The notes under the pieces: generated by a model
Database searches by the model: none
Seen by the model: the letters and a program-made list of their open reading frames with translations, nothing else
What the model was told of the DNA's origin: nothing
In this document: one piece after another, positions 10,425 through 19,990 of the stretch
How positions within the stretch are numbered: the stretch's first letter is position 1
Layout: every line of letters begins with the position of its first letter
Source of the DNA: Hansfordia pulvinata
Lineage: Eukaryota; Ascomycota; Sordariomycetes; Xylariales
Assembly: GCA_006538405.1 (NCBI GenBank)
Contig: BJKQ01000005.1
Coordinates: 2,790,001-2,854,000 of the forward strand
DNA length: 64,000 nucleotides
Direction of reading: 5' to 3'
Program-made: the position numbers and the translations under genes

Positions 10425-12617
10425 TCAGTCGAGGGCCAGCCCGTTGTGGTGCCTCGGGGGCCTGACCAAAGTCAACAGCACGTAGCACAGGACGAGCAGC
10501 AGCGCCAGGCCAAAGTACGGCAGGCCGATCCAGGCGCCGCCGAGATTCATGCCGAGGCTGAAGAGCCCGGCCAGCATGGGCTGCGCGTATACATGGCCCA
10601 AGACCTCGACCACTGTTTTTTTTTGGAGAAGGGGAATCAGTACAGCTGTCGCTCGTCATCGAGTCCTTTCTTGCTGGACGAGCGCGGTACAGGAGGCGGG
10701 GTGGGGTCCCAAACTTACTTCCGATCAGGCTGAAGAGGCGGGAGCGGTGGGCGGCGTCGACATGCAGGCTCATGAGCGTCTTGACGAAGCTGCCGTGGCC
10801 GGATCCTAGCGCCATGAGGACGAGGCCGGCGAGGAAGGCGGGCAGGGCGGGGGCGAGCCCCAGCACGGCGGCGCCGGCGATCATGAGGGCGTACGAGCCC
10901 TTGGCGAGGCCGAGGTCGCGGCGGTGGTGGTTGTCCGGCGCGTCTTTCTTAGTGTCGTCTTGTGCACGTCCGCCGAGCCCCTCGCCCTCACTGTCGCTGT
11001 GACTTGCGCTTCCACTGCCGCTGCTGCTGCTGCTGCTGGCGGAGGAGGCGAGAACCCGGCACAGCCGCGGCAGGACTACGACGGCCTGCAGACCCTGGGC
11101 CAGGCCGTAGGCGGACTGAACGTAGCCCGTGTCGGCGAGGCGCATGGCGTAGCGCTTGGACAGGAACTGCGCCATGAACTGCAGCGTCGAGAAGGAGACG
11201 GCGGCGGAGCCGAGCTTGGTCAGGAGCAGCAGGGCGAGCGAGGGCGAGCGGATGACGGCGACGGCGTCTCGGAGCTGGGCGACGGCGGTGCGGGCGAACG
11301 ACGGGGACTTGGGGTCGCGGCCGGCTCTCGTCTGCCCTGCTCGGTTGCCGATGTTTCCTCCTCCCCGAATTTCGTTGCTCTCGTCGTCGTAGTCCTCCTC
11401 CTCCTGGAGGGTCATGATGGCGGCCTTGGCGTGGCGGGTCTCCGGGACGAGGCTGAAGGCGACGGCACCGAAGACCAGCAGGCCCAGGGCGATGAAGGGG
11501 CACACCCAGGGGCCGGCGGCCTGCATGACGAGGGACGACAGGGCGGGCGAGACGAGGTTGCCGCCGAGGTAGGCGACGTTGACGCGCAGGAACGCCATGG
11601 ATCTTGTGGTGGGAGCGGCCAGGGTTGTTATTCTCAGCCCTGTATTTTATTCCGGGGATATCAGGAGAGAGAGAAGGGGGGGGGGGGGGGTGGGAGAGGA
11701 AATGGGAGAGGGAGAAAGAGGAAGAGAGAAAAGCACCTACCTGGTAGCCTCAGGCGTGGCATCAGTCACCATGCTGAGGACCATGGCGTTGAGGACGGCA
11801 ATGCCGCCGCCCATGACGGGGGTGAGGCCGGCGGCCCAGACGAGGCGGACGGGGACGGCGCCGTCGAACGACAGCACGACCATGTGGATGAGGATGGTGC
11901 AGAAGATGCCGCCGAGGCTGATGGCGAAGACGGGCTTGCGTCCGATGCTATGTACATGTTGCAGCAGGTCAGTCTCAGTCACCCGTGCAGTCGTCAGTCG
12001 TCAGTCATTGGGTCTATCAGTCTGTCCGAGTACATGGTAGATAGGTACCCATGACCCTCCCCAACAACAGCAAACAGCCCCGTGTCGAAAGCCTCCAGGT
12101 GCATTTATGCAGCAGCGGGAGGTAGAGAACAATGAGGCAGGCAGGCAGGCAGGCAGGCAGGAGGGACCTACCGATCAGCTGCGAGGCCCCACGGCAGCGC
12201 GGCGGCAAAGCACACGACGGCGTCCAGCATGGACGTGACGGCGAAGACGGTGGCCACCTCGCTCTGGATCGCCTTGTCCTTGCACAGGCGCTCGTCGATC
12301 TGGCCGCCGAGGCTCATGATGATGTCGCCGAGGTGCTCCCGGCAGACTATGTCTTCGAGGATCCGGGTGAAGGGGATGGTCGCGAAGCCAAAGGCCGAGC
12401 TGCTGATGAAGATGATCAGGCACAGCAGGTTGACTATGCCGTTGCCCGCGCGCGCGTCTTTGTCGTTGTCGTCGTTGTCGTCGGCGGCGGCGGCGGCGTC
12501 GGCGATACCGGTACTCTCGGGACCTCGTGCCCCGCCGTGGTCGGCATCGTCCAACAGGCGCGTCGCCTGCTCGGCCGCCTCGCTGTCCGCGACCCGGGCG
12601 CCGATCGACTCGGGCAT
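10425..12617 (-). CDS. Major facilitator superfamily transporter
   Basis: Exons (in transcript order) 12617-12172, 11947-11741, 11602-10719 and 10612-10425. All four donor and acceptor pairs are GT/AG and every junction keeps phase, giving about 574 residues. After an acidic, low-complexity N-terminus come about 12 hydrophobic helices. The loop after helix 2 reads WGLAADRIGRKPV, the MFS motif A (G-x3-D-R-x-GRK), created across splice 1. A PETR motif (FSLVPETRHAK) follows helix 6, as in drug/sugar-porter-like fungal MFS proteins. A Ser-run and Asp/Glu-rich cytoplasmic loop sits between the two halves. Intron 1 contains a GGCA tandem and intron 2 a G15 run. Substrate cannot be deduced; there is no adjacent biosynthetic cluster. 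Confidence 0.88.
11676..11690. repeat. G15 homopolymer inside MFS intron 2
   Basis: Fifteen G in the 138-bp intron, followed by GGGAGA repeats. Confidence 0.9.
12135..12161. repeat. GGCA tandem repeat inside MFS intron 1
   Basis: About six copies of AGGC/GGCA immediately downstream (plus-strand sense) of the region that forms intron 1. Confidence 0.8.
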
Positions 12618-12646
12618 ATTTGGTGCTGTGATGCTTCTCTCCTTTG

Positions 12647-12680
<34 letters not shown>

Positions 12681-14574
12681 AGAGTGGGTGGTGTTCGTGT
12701 GGATGGTGCTTGCAACAAAAGTCGAGCAGAGAACAGGGTCGTAATTTCAACAGATGAGATCGATCTCACTCGCTCACCCGCTCACCCGGACATTCGACGA
12801 TGGCCAAAAAGCAACGTGAGCAGCCGGCTGACCCGGCATGCTACTCGTACAGTAGTACTCGTACTCGTGGCGCATAAGGAGGCAGCCATCAAGCCAAGAT
12901 GCCCTACACAACGGCGGCGCGTTCAGCTGACGCCCTGTGATCCCTCATTCCCGAACCCCCCCTCTCCAAAACGCCCCCGCTCGTGATCAGGGTGCCATGC
13001 GAGGAAAGGCCGGGCCAAAGTGCCTACAAGGTAATCTATTGGCGATTGATTCTGCTGTCCGGACTGCATCTTGACCATCTTTTCATAAGGCAGCGAAGCG
13101 AAGCAGTCCGAAGGCAGTGGGTGGTGCCATGCTCGTTGCTTTTCCAACCCGTCAGCTAATACGGATACTCGCAAGCCCACGTTTTTAGACCGCGCAATGG
13201 TGCAGTGGTGCGGTGGGTGTGTGGGCGGCAATAGTGGCAGACATCCATCCACCCAATGGGCGGTCACCACACTGCTTACGAGTATGTGAAAGGGTGCGTC
13301 GGACCGAACCCGCAGCGCAGCCTCGTCACAAACGTTGATCTGCGAGTTGCATGGTCGTAACCCGGGCTGTTATGTCAGCAACCAGGCTATCATGGCAACA
13401 ATTCGTAGCCTGCGTGCGGTTTCACAGACTACCCAAGGTACCTTCCTTAGGTACCTACAGTCGGGTCAAAGATGCTGCTAAGGTAGGTAGCTAATAAGCC
13501 CGTGCGGTAGAACCCAAAGACCAAAGACCTATCAAGCCAACTTCTGGGACTCGTCCAGAAGCATCATAACCAACAGCATGGCTCCTGTAGTCACTTGAGC
13601 CCACTGGGCCTTGAGAACTGACTGAGTATCTGGCGTTTGCATGCAGCAAGCAGTTTGCGGCTCCGTTCAGGAACATACCCTTGGATGTGTCGTTCCGATG
13701 GCAATCCCCCAACTTTTCGATATTGTCGGACTCTGGCCCCCTACAAACACGCACGGAACGGCGCGCTGGGTGGTCGCGGGCCGTTGCACAAGTGGCAGGG
13801 TTGGCTCCGTTCCGATTGCGGTCCTTTCCAAGCAAACATATTAGATCGGACGGAGACGGATACTTATTCGTTCCTTTGCTCTCTCGCACCCTGCGACAAC
13901 CTCGAAATCGTCAGTGTCACCGAGAGGTACAGGCGTTCTTCTAACCATCGACTGGCTACTTCCCTGGTCGGCAGACCGCTTACAGTGTCTGTGAGGCCAT
14001 CGTCATCTCCACTGTCACTCACTCAAACCCAAACCACGCAAGAATACCTAAACTTACTTGATTTCAAACCACGTCTCCTGATCTCGCTCGTTCCATCTTC
14101 GGTCAACTACACTCCTCTCAAGGTCCTTGCCCTCGAGGACAAGCACCGTCCCCAGGCTACATATCAAGCTTCTCACTTCTCACTTATCATCGCTCATCCA
14201 GTCCAATTTCGCTGTTCATCTATCCCGCACTTACAGATATCCTCCTGCTGCACCAAAGTCACGTGCTATTAGCCAGCTCGGCGGTTGGGCGAAATCATGA
14301 CTTCCGTATGTGGAAGCCGCGAGCCGACCGCGCCTGCCGAAATGAGCCACAGTGAGCACATCATCGACAGCGGCGGCGGCGGCGGCGGCGGCGACGTCGA
14401 CAATAGCTTCCATTTTCCACCCCACGCTGGGCATCTTCTGCTAGATCGTCAGTCACCAACGCAAATCCATCACTTTCACCTCATCCCCTACAAGGTAGCT
14501 CACCATCTTCTATTGTAGGCCCGGCCGAAAACGCTTTGATCCCAGCCACACTTCCCAGGAAGGACAACTGCCCC
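12618..14574. other. Intergenic, divergent promoters of the MFS and SET genes
   Basis: No gene recognised. It contains a TC microsatellite near the MFS start, a TACTCGTAC cluster (12842-12868) and a CCTTAGGTACC motif near 13445-13456. A CT-rich stretch (14000-14280) may be the SET-gene promoter. A GGCGGC run at about 14371-14391 is not part of a supported gene. Confidence 0.5.
12646..12681. repeat. TC microsatellite in the MFS promoter
   Basis: About 17 TC dinucleotides with a single interruption, starting 29 bases upstream of the MFS start codon (GA on the coding strand). Confidence 0.9.
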
Positions 14575-15629
14575 ATGGCAGGAGCGCGTTCTGGGGAAAA
14601 GACGACCAACCCTTCTGTCGCCTCCCACGCCACGCTCCCGTGAGTCCCTAGTCAGCATAAACCTCCTAGAGGCCCGTCACATGTTAACCATGAGTACGCA
14701 GACCTGAGAAAACCGTCGAGACGACCCGTCAAGCACTTTCAGCGACATCAGCAGCAGCGCCCTCGCCCGAGGAGGAGCAGGAGGAGCAGCAGCAGGAGGA
14801 GGAGGAGGAGGAGCAGCAGCAGCAGCAAGGAAAAGAAGAGCGAGAGCCGGCCTACGAGATCAGCCGATCCCCCCTCGGCGGCGTGGGCGCCTTCGCCCGG
14901 CGCCGGCTGGCCGCGGGCGAGCAGGTCCTCCGGGAGCCGGCGCTGTTCCACGCGTCGGCGGCCGGCGGCGGGGCCCTGTACGGCGCCCTCGAGCGGCTGA
15001 CCCCGGCGCAGAGGGCCGAGTACAGGCGCCTGCACGCGCACCGAGGCCCCGGGGCGGACCCGGTCATGGACGAGAGCGCGGCCATCTTCCGGACCAACAG
15101 GTGAGAGCCGGAGTTCCACCCCCACCCTCTCCTTTTCTGTTTTTCTCCTTCACAGGATTGCGACTAAATCTGACTCTCTAAGAGAGAAAGAACGAGAACG
15201 ACCTGAGCTAACGCATACACACCGGACAGGTTTTCCGTGGGCCACCCCTCGGGCTCGTCCATCTTCCTGGCGGCGGCCCGCTTCAACCACGCCTGCCGCC
15301 CCCTCGACAACGTCGGCTTCGCGTACTCGCCCGCCGACGACTGCCTAGTCCTCACCGCCCGCAGGGACGTCGGGCGGGGCGAGGAGCTGACGATCTGCTA
15401 CGGCACGCACCCGGGGGCGCTGGCGTCGTACTACGGGATCCGCTGCGCGTGCCACGGCGGCGCCACGCCGGGGGACGGAGGGTTGGGGGAGGCAGCAGAG
15501 GGCGAGGGGGGCGGGGCCGCCGCGTGCCGCTGGTGGGAGAGCCCCAGCGAGGGCGAGTTGTCTGGCTGGCGCCGCGGGCGGGAGGCGCGGTCCCACGCCG
15601 GTGGCGGCAAGACGCTGCCCCAGCTGTGA
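14575..15629 (+). CDS. SET-domain protein (putative lysine methyltransferase)
   Basis: Exons 14575-14639, 14702-15100 and 15230-15629; both introns are GTGAG...CAG and phase agrees, giving about 287 residues. A Glu/Gln-rich low-complexity block (about residues 45-70) precedes the SET start, ISRSPLGGVGAFARRRLAAGEQVLREP. The post-insert half has RFNHACRP (residues 172-179, matching the family's R-FNHSC-PN) and GEELTICYG (205-213, with the catalytic-type Tyr212). A Cys-containing tail (CACHG, AACRWW) could be a post-SET zinc site. The Ser of NHSC is Ala and the following Asn is Leu, unusual changes near the cofactor site. This resembles the short fungal SET proteins of unknown substrate rather than a named histone methyltransferase. 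The upstream exon is inferred from frame continuity. Confidence 0.75.
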
Positions 15630-15955
15630 GGAGCGCCACGCATAGACAGGTGCTCGGGTATCTCTTTCTTTTAACCAGCGAAGTATCAACTAGCTAAGCG
15701 TTTGCTGTTCTGATCTGCTTCGACCGAGCGCGCTATCGGGTTTTACTATAATAGTGGCCAATGCGACTGACCTTGATTGCGAGTGAGACGGCTCTACGAT
15801 GTGCAATGTAACGAAGGGCGTCAAGATGAAGTAAATCCAGACTCTACGCAACCTGGCTATAGAACATCACGGGGTGGGGTAAGAGAATTGAAAAAAAAAA
15901 AAAAAAAAAACTCGCATAAACGCTGCTCATCGACCCGGGCAATCACACCGGCCTG
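15630..15955. other. Convergent 3' flanks with an A20 run
   Basis: Short spacer between the SET gene (plus) and the dioxygenase gene (minus). It holds an A20 homopolymer at 15891-15910 and nothing else recognisable. Confidence 0.6.
15891..15910. repeat. A20 homopolymer
   Basis: Twenty consecutive A, 46 bases beyond the stop codon of the dioxygenase gene on the minus strand. Confidence 0.95.
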
Positions 15956-17098
15956 TCAGCCCCAGTAGAACGACAAGATCTCCATCCCCTGCCAGTCGTC
16001 CGTGTAGGTCCCGACCTCCTCGCCCTCGGCCGCGGCGCCGGCGCAGACCAGCAGCGGCATGAGGTGCTCCGCGGCGCCCGGGGGGTGCATCTCGGCGCCG
16101 CCGGGGAAGCCGCGGTAGCCGGCGAGGGCGCGGGCGCGGGCGGCGGGGTCGGCGGGCCGCACGGCCTCGGCGAGGGCGGCGTTCCAGGCGCGCTGGCGGG
16201 CCGGGAAGGAGGGGTCGCGGGCCGCGGCGCCCGAGAAGAGCAGGCGCAGGTTGTGGAAGCTGGCGAAGCCGGAGCCGAGGACGGCGACGTTGGAGTCGCG
16301 CAGGCGGCGCAGGGCGCGGCCCAGGCGGTGGTGCGCCTCGGGCGAGTCGCCGCGCAGCACGGACAGCTGGACCACGGGGACGTCGGCGGGCGGGTGCGCG
16401 AGGATCAGGGGCACGAAGGTCCCGTGGTCCCAGCCGCGGTGCGGGTCGAGGGTGACTTCCGGGAAACCGCCGCCTCCGCTCTCGCCACCGCCGCCGCCGC
16501 CGCCGCCGTCTTCCGGGGAGGAGGAGGAGGAGGAGGAGGAGGAGGAAGGGGGCAGGCGGAGAAGGTCGGCCAGCTCGGCGGCGACGGCGGGCTCGCCGGG
16601 AGCGTCGTAGCGCAGGCGGTAGGCGGCGTCGGGGAAGCCGCCGTAGTCGTAGAGCAGGGCGGGGGAGGCGCCGCTGGAGATGGAGGGGCGGGAGGCCTGC
16701 CAGTGGGCGGTGACGACGACGATGGCGCGGGGCCGCAGGGCGGGGTCCGGGTGGTTGAGGCGCAGGATGGAGGGGACGCGGGTCTTGAGGGAGGACGTGA
16801 TGGAGGCGTGGCCCGGGTCGCCGAGGACGGGCATGGGCCCGCCGCCGTGGGAGAGGGCGACGACGGCGCCGCGGGGGCGGCCGCTGCCGGCGGCGGGCGG
16901 GGGGCCGGGCATGTCGTCGTTGGTGGTGGTGCTGCTGCTGCTGCTGTTGCTGCTGTTGCTGCTGATGCTGCAGGAAGCGAGCTGGGGCGGGCGGAAGATG
17001 TACTGGGGGTCGAGGGAGGCGGACACGAGAGCGGCCGAGGCGAAGCAGAAGTAGGAGAGTCGTTGCGCGAGGGACGTGAGCATGGCGTGAGAGGCCAA
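15956..17098 (-). CDS. LigB/DODA-type extradiol ring-cleavage dioxygenase
   Basis: Single exon, 380 residues. The family's metal-site landmarks are present in order: ALSHGGGPMPVLG (His ligand), IVVVTAHWQ, YDYGGFP, GWDHGTFVPL (His ligand), VLGSGFASFHNLR and HPPGAAEHLMPL. These identify a DODA-type extradiol aromatic ring-opening dioxygenase (class III, LigB fold), non-haem metal dependent. Members open catechol-type rings such as DOPA. The N-terminus is hydrophobic (LTSLAQRLSYFCFASAALVSASL) and could be a signal anchor or a mitochondrial-type presequence. The start at 17098 is used, with an in-frame Met five codons later. A 40-residue Ser then Gly/Glu insertion encoded by trinucleotide repeats interrupts the domain at about residues 185-225. 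Substrate unknown. Confidence 0.85.
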   Translation of the reverse strand: MASHAMLTSLAQRLSYFCFASAALVSASLDPQYIFRPPQLASCSISSNSSNSSSSSTTTNDDMPGPPPAAGSGRPRGAVVALSHGGGPMPVLGDPGHASITSSLKTRVPSILRLNHPDPALRPRAIVVVTAHWQASRPSISSGASPALLYDYGGFPDAAYRLRYDAPGEPAVAAELADLLRLPPSSSSSSSSSSPEDGGGGGGGGESGGGGFPEVTLDPHRGWDHGTFVPLILAHPPADVPVVQLSVLRGDSPEAHHRLGRALRRLRDSNVAVLGSGFASFHNLRLLFSGAAARDPSFPARQRAWNAALAEAVRPADPAARARALAGYRGFPGGAEMHPPGAAEHLMPLLVCAGAAAEGEEVGTYTDDWQGMEILSFYWG

Positions 17099-17654
17099 GT
17101 CGAGGCTTCTGCTGGGGGGGCCCGGGATAGGATCGGAGGGGAAGGTGGTTTATCTACGTCGCTCGCGACAACGACTTCACCCGCCGAGGCCGAGCGGAGG
17201 GTGAGCGGGAGCGCGAGATAGCCCGGGCCGCGGTGGCTTCCGGTGATGGCGGTGGTGGTGGTGGTGGATGGTTCTGGTCATGGCGGATGGTGTGCTTGTT
17301 AATGATTACCTTACCTTACCATCCATGTGAGATGGACATGAGGGACGCCAGGCAGGGCACGAGTACGTGGGGTAGAGAGATATCGTAGGTACCTTAGAAG
17401 CTACCTACTCGTACGTATACTAACTACAGAAAGTTAGTGGCCTCGAATAGGTATGGAATCAGGGTGTTAGGTTCTCCGGTTTGATTAATCGGTGTGGTAG
17501 ATTAAGTAGACGTAAAAGGCAAGGCGCTCCGCGCTTATCTAATGATTACAGATCAAGACCCGGGCTTCAGCATCAACCACGCACCAAGGCGACGTCCAAG
17601 CGGCCGCATGGATTTTGACAAAACTCTGGGTTGTCGTGTTTTTCTATCTACCTA
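17099..17654. other. Intergenic between the dioxygenase gene and the MITE
   Basis: A GGTGGT run (about 17248-17269), an ACCTTAGAAGCTACCTACTCGTACG segment mixing both dispersed motifs (17390-17415), and AT-richer sequence approaching the MITE. No gene. Confidence 0.5.
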
Positions 17655-18163
17655 CCTTACGGCGCGGAGGGGGTGTTTTAAAACGATGATAGTGACCGTT
17701 TTACCATTTTAAAATACTATTAAAATATATATTTCGCGAAAGTATTCATGTTACCTCTTCTATATATGAAAACTATTATGGTACCTGTTTTCATACTTAA
17801 TTCATTTTTAACCCTTAAAATCATGAATATCACTGGCCTGAGGAAGGTACCACCTGGTACTTCAGAGATGGGCTAAACAGGGGCTATTTAGCCAGTCTTC
17901 CACACCAGGAATCTGGAAGCAATTTTATTAGGTGCAGAATGAAAAGTACCCCCTAGGTAGCAAAGGGCAGAGTGGTGGAAGTGGTGGTGGTGGTGCTAGA
18001 TTGATTCTGGGGGGTGTGCAGGCCAGTATGCAGGCTAAGGTGGCAGGCTAGAGAATGATTTTAAATATGGAAGAGGTAACATGAATGCTTTCGTGAGACC
18101 TGCATTCTGAGGAGTAAAACGGTCACCATCATCGTTTTAAAACACCCCCTCCGCGCCGTAAGG
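17655..18163. mobile_element. MITE (non-autonomous DNA transposon) with 50-bp terminal inverted repeats
   Basis: The left end 17655-17704 and the right end 18114-18163 are inverted copies differing at a single base. Both start CCTTACGGCGCGGAGG and are flanked by TA (17653-17654 and 18164-18165), the target duplication expected of Tc1/mariner-pogo-type elements. A second pair of inverted segments lies inside (about 17735-17760 and 18070-18096, sharing TTCATGTTACCTCTTC). The 509-bp body is much more AT-rich than its surroundings and encodes nothing. A 5-bp TCTAT present on both sides is an alternative duplication. Structure is directly visible; superfamily is inferred from the TA and length. 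Confidence 0.92.
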
Positions 18164-18345
18164 TAGTCTATTTGATATCTTTGTATACCTAATCTATTGG
18201 GTTCTACCCCAGACATATGGGTAGATTTTATACCAGCCATTGTCCCTTTTACACCTTGCTACGAGCAGTCCTCTGCCGTGTTGCATTTTTTTTTTCGCCT
18301 TAATCCCCCGGTTTCAAAACGGGGGTTTCGGCAGGTCTGCCCGCC

Positions 18346-18782
18346 TCATGCTGCAAACTTGCTCTCTTCGGCCATTATCACGTCGACATCCGCTCGGGTA
18401 ATGTCGTGCATTCCCTCCTCTTTACTCATCTCGCGGACCACCACCTCGTACCATAGAGCAGAGCCGAATTTAATGCCGTCCCGCTCCGCCTTGGCCTTGG
18501 CTCGCCTGAAGGCGCGCACGTTCTTATAGATGAGCGCCACCCCGCGCTTGTCGACTCTGGAAGCAAAGTCTGGCCCGCCGTTCGCAGCCGCCGCCGCGGC
18601 GGAGGTGTCGCGCTGGGCGAGGCCGTTCTGCAGCTCGTCAGTTAGTCGGTCCAGTCGCTTCTCAGGAGCCAGGGCGCGCTCGTGGTCGCACGTACCTCGG
18701 CACTGTCGAGGCCGGCGGGCAGCGCGGTCGCCAGGCCAAAGGCCAGGAAAAGCATTTGGACGGCAGCTCCTGAAATCTTCAT
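18346..18782 (-). CDS. Small secreted protein with a possible Kex2 site
   Basis: Exons 18782-18696 and 18627-18346; the 68-bp intron (GTACGT...CTGCAG) is phase 0, giving 122 residues. The N-terminus is a clear signal peptide (MKISGAAVQMLFLAFGLATA, likely cleaved after ALPAG or TALP). It is followed by a short Ala/Gly-rich segment ending in SRVDKRG, where Lys-Arg could be a Kex2 processing site. This leaves a 63-residue basic-then-acidic C-terminal peptide starting GVALIYKNVRAF. There is no Cys. No family recognised. Its 3' end is 182 bases from the MITE. Possible roles (effector, propeptide-bearing peptide) are inference only. Confidence 0.7.
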
Positions 18783-19217
18783 GGTCGTCAAGGGGAGTGT
18801 AATGTGAGTAAGTATATGAGTTAGGGGAGTAATTTTAAGGGAGTTGGGTTGGGCTGGTTGGCAGAATGAAGAGTGTCTAAGATTGTTCAAGGGAATAGTT
18901 GCGCGGTTCTGTTGGTCTGCGAGTCGAGAGTCTGACGATGATGAATGGGTTGCCCTGACAAACACAGGCGGGAAGCTGTCTCTCTTATATGCGCGCCCCG
19001 ATTGTGTTCTTCTGGCATCGTCGAGCAGTCCCCGCCATCTCGCTGGGTGAGCCGTGCCATTCCGATACCGACTCTTGTGTTGCTATTTTCCGTGCGGCGA
19101 CCCTCTCGTCACTTCTCAACAAGGTTGCCGAGACTCACGAGCTCTATGGGGCCCAGCGATGGAGACTCGATGGTTTCGGCCACGTCCTAGACTTGTGGTT
19201 AGTGGCTTGGGTATATC

Positions 19218-19219
<2 letters not shown>

Positions 19220-19294
<75 letters not shown>

Positions 19295-19309
19295 TGTGTT
19301 TGTGTGTGT
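19220..19309. repeat. Compound CT/GT microsatellite
   Basis: About 29 CT dinucleotides run directly into GT dinucleotides with one TT interruption. Confidence 0.95.
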
Positions 19310-19679
19310 ATCATGTATGTGTGTCGGGCTTTATGCTGGGTCGGAGATGTCGGGCTCCATGCCGGGTCGGAGACTGAACTGAACTGGCCTTGGGAGGGAC
19401 GAGGGGCAAACTGGGCCGGACGCGGGAGCGCCGAGAAGAGTCTGAGATGCGGGACCGCATGCAGGCCCTGCACAGGCCATCTCTCGCGGGCGAGTCTTCC
19501 GTAGTAGGTGAGACGAATCTGCGAGAGCCGACATCTGTAATGGGCATAGTATACCGAACGGTTGGGCGACGTGGCAAGTGGTGGTCGACGAGGCGAGTGG
19601 TCTTTCACGTGGATCGACGAATGCCTCCATCGTATGCTCCCCTACGCCAGCTCAGTGGCGAGAATGGCAACCAGCTAAG

Positions 19680-19990
19680 TTAGTACGGAGGCAATAGGCA
19701 GAGTCCTGCCGGGCCCGGCGCTCGGAAGAGCCGGCTCGCCGGTTAGGCCACGGGCCGTGGTCTCTGCCCGTTGAGGCGTGCGTGGCAAACCGCAGCAATT
19801 ATCCCGACGCCATCAGATAGGGAAAGATGTGAACCTGCGCACTTAAGGTCCAGACCTGAAGGGGGGAGGAACCCTTAAAGGGGGACCCCCTTCAAGTCGC
19901 CAGACCGACGTGCAAGACGCTGTTATGATTAGTAGGTGTTTCTATAAGAGTGTACTTAAATATAAGACTTATATAAACAGGTCTACGCTA
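19680..19990. mobile_element. Possible transposon remnant
   Basis: A block with dense short inverted repeats (CCGGGCCCGG, GAGCCGGCTC, CCACGGGCCGTGG, GAAGGGGG...CCCCCTTC) and an abrupt change to AT-rich sequence at about 19921 (TATAAGAGTGTACTTAAATATAAG). It resembles the 3' end of a fungal retroelement or a decayed element, but no coding motif or terminal repeat can be shown. Confidence 0.25.

Noticed and set aside
10924..12054. A 376-codon plus-strand open frame
   Set aside because: Antisense to the MFS transporter, which has correct splice sites and transporter motifs.
16064..17221. A 385-codon plus-strand open frame
   Set aside because: It is antisense to the dioxygenase, Gly/Ala/Val-rich with no motif; typical shadow frame in GC-rich coding DNA.
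17655..18163. Repeat-induced point mutation as cause of the AT-rich segment
   Set aside because: The terminal repeats are nearly perfect; C-to-T decay would have damaged both ends. The AT-rich core is native to the element.
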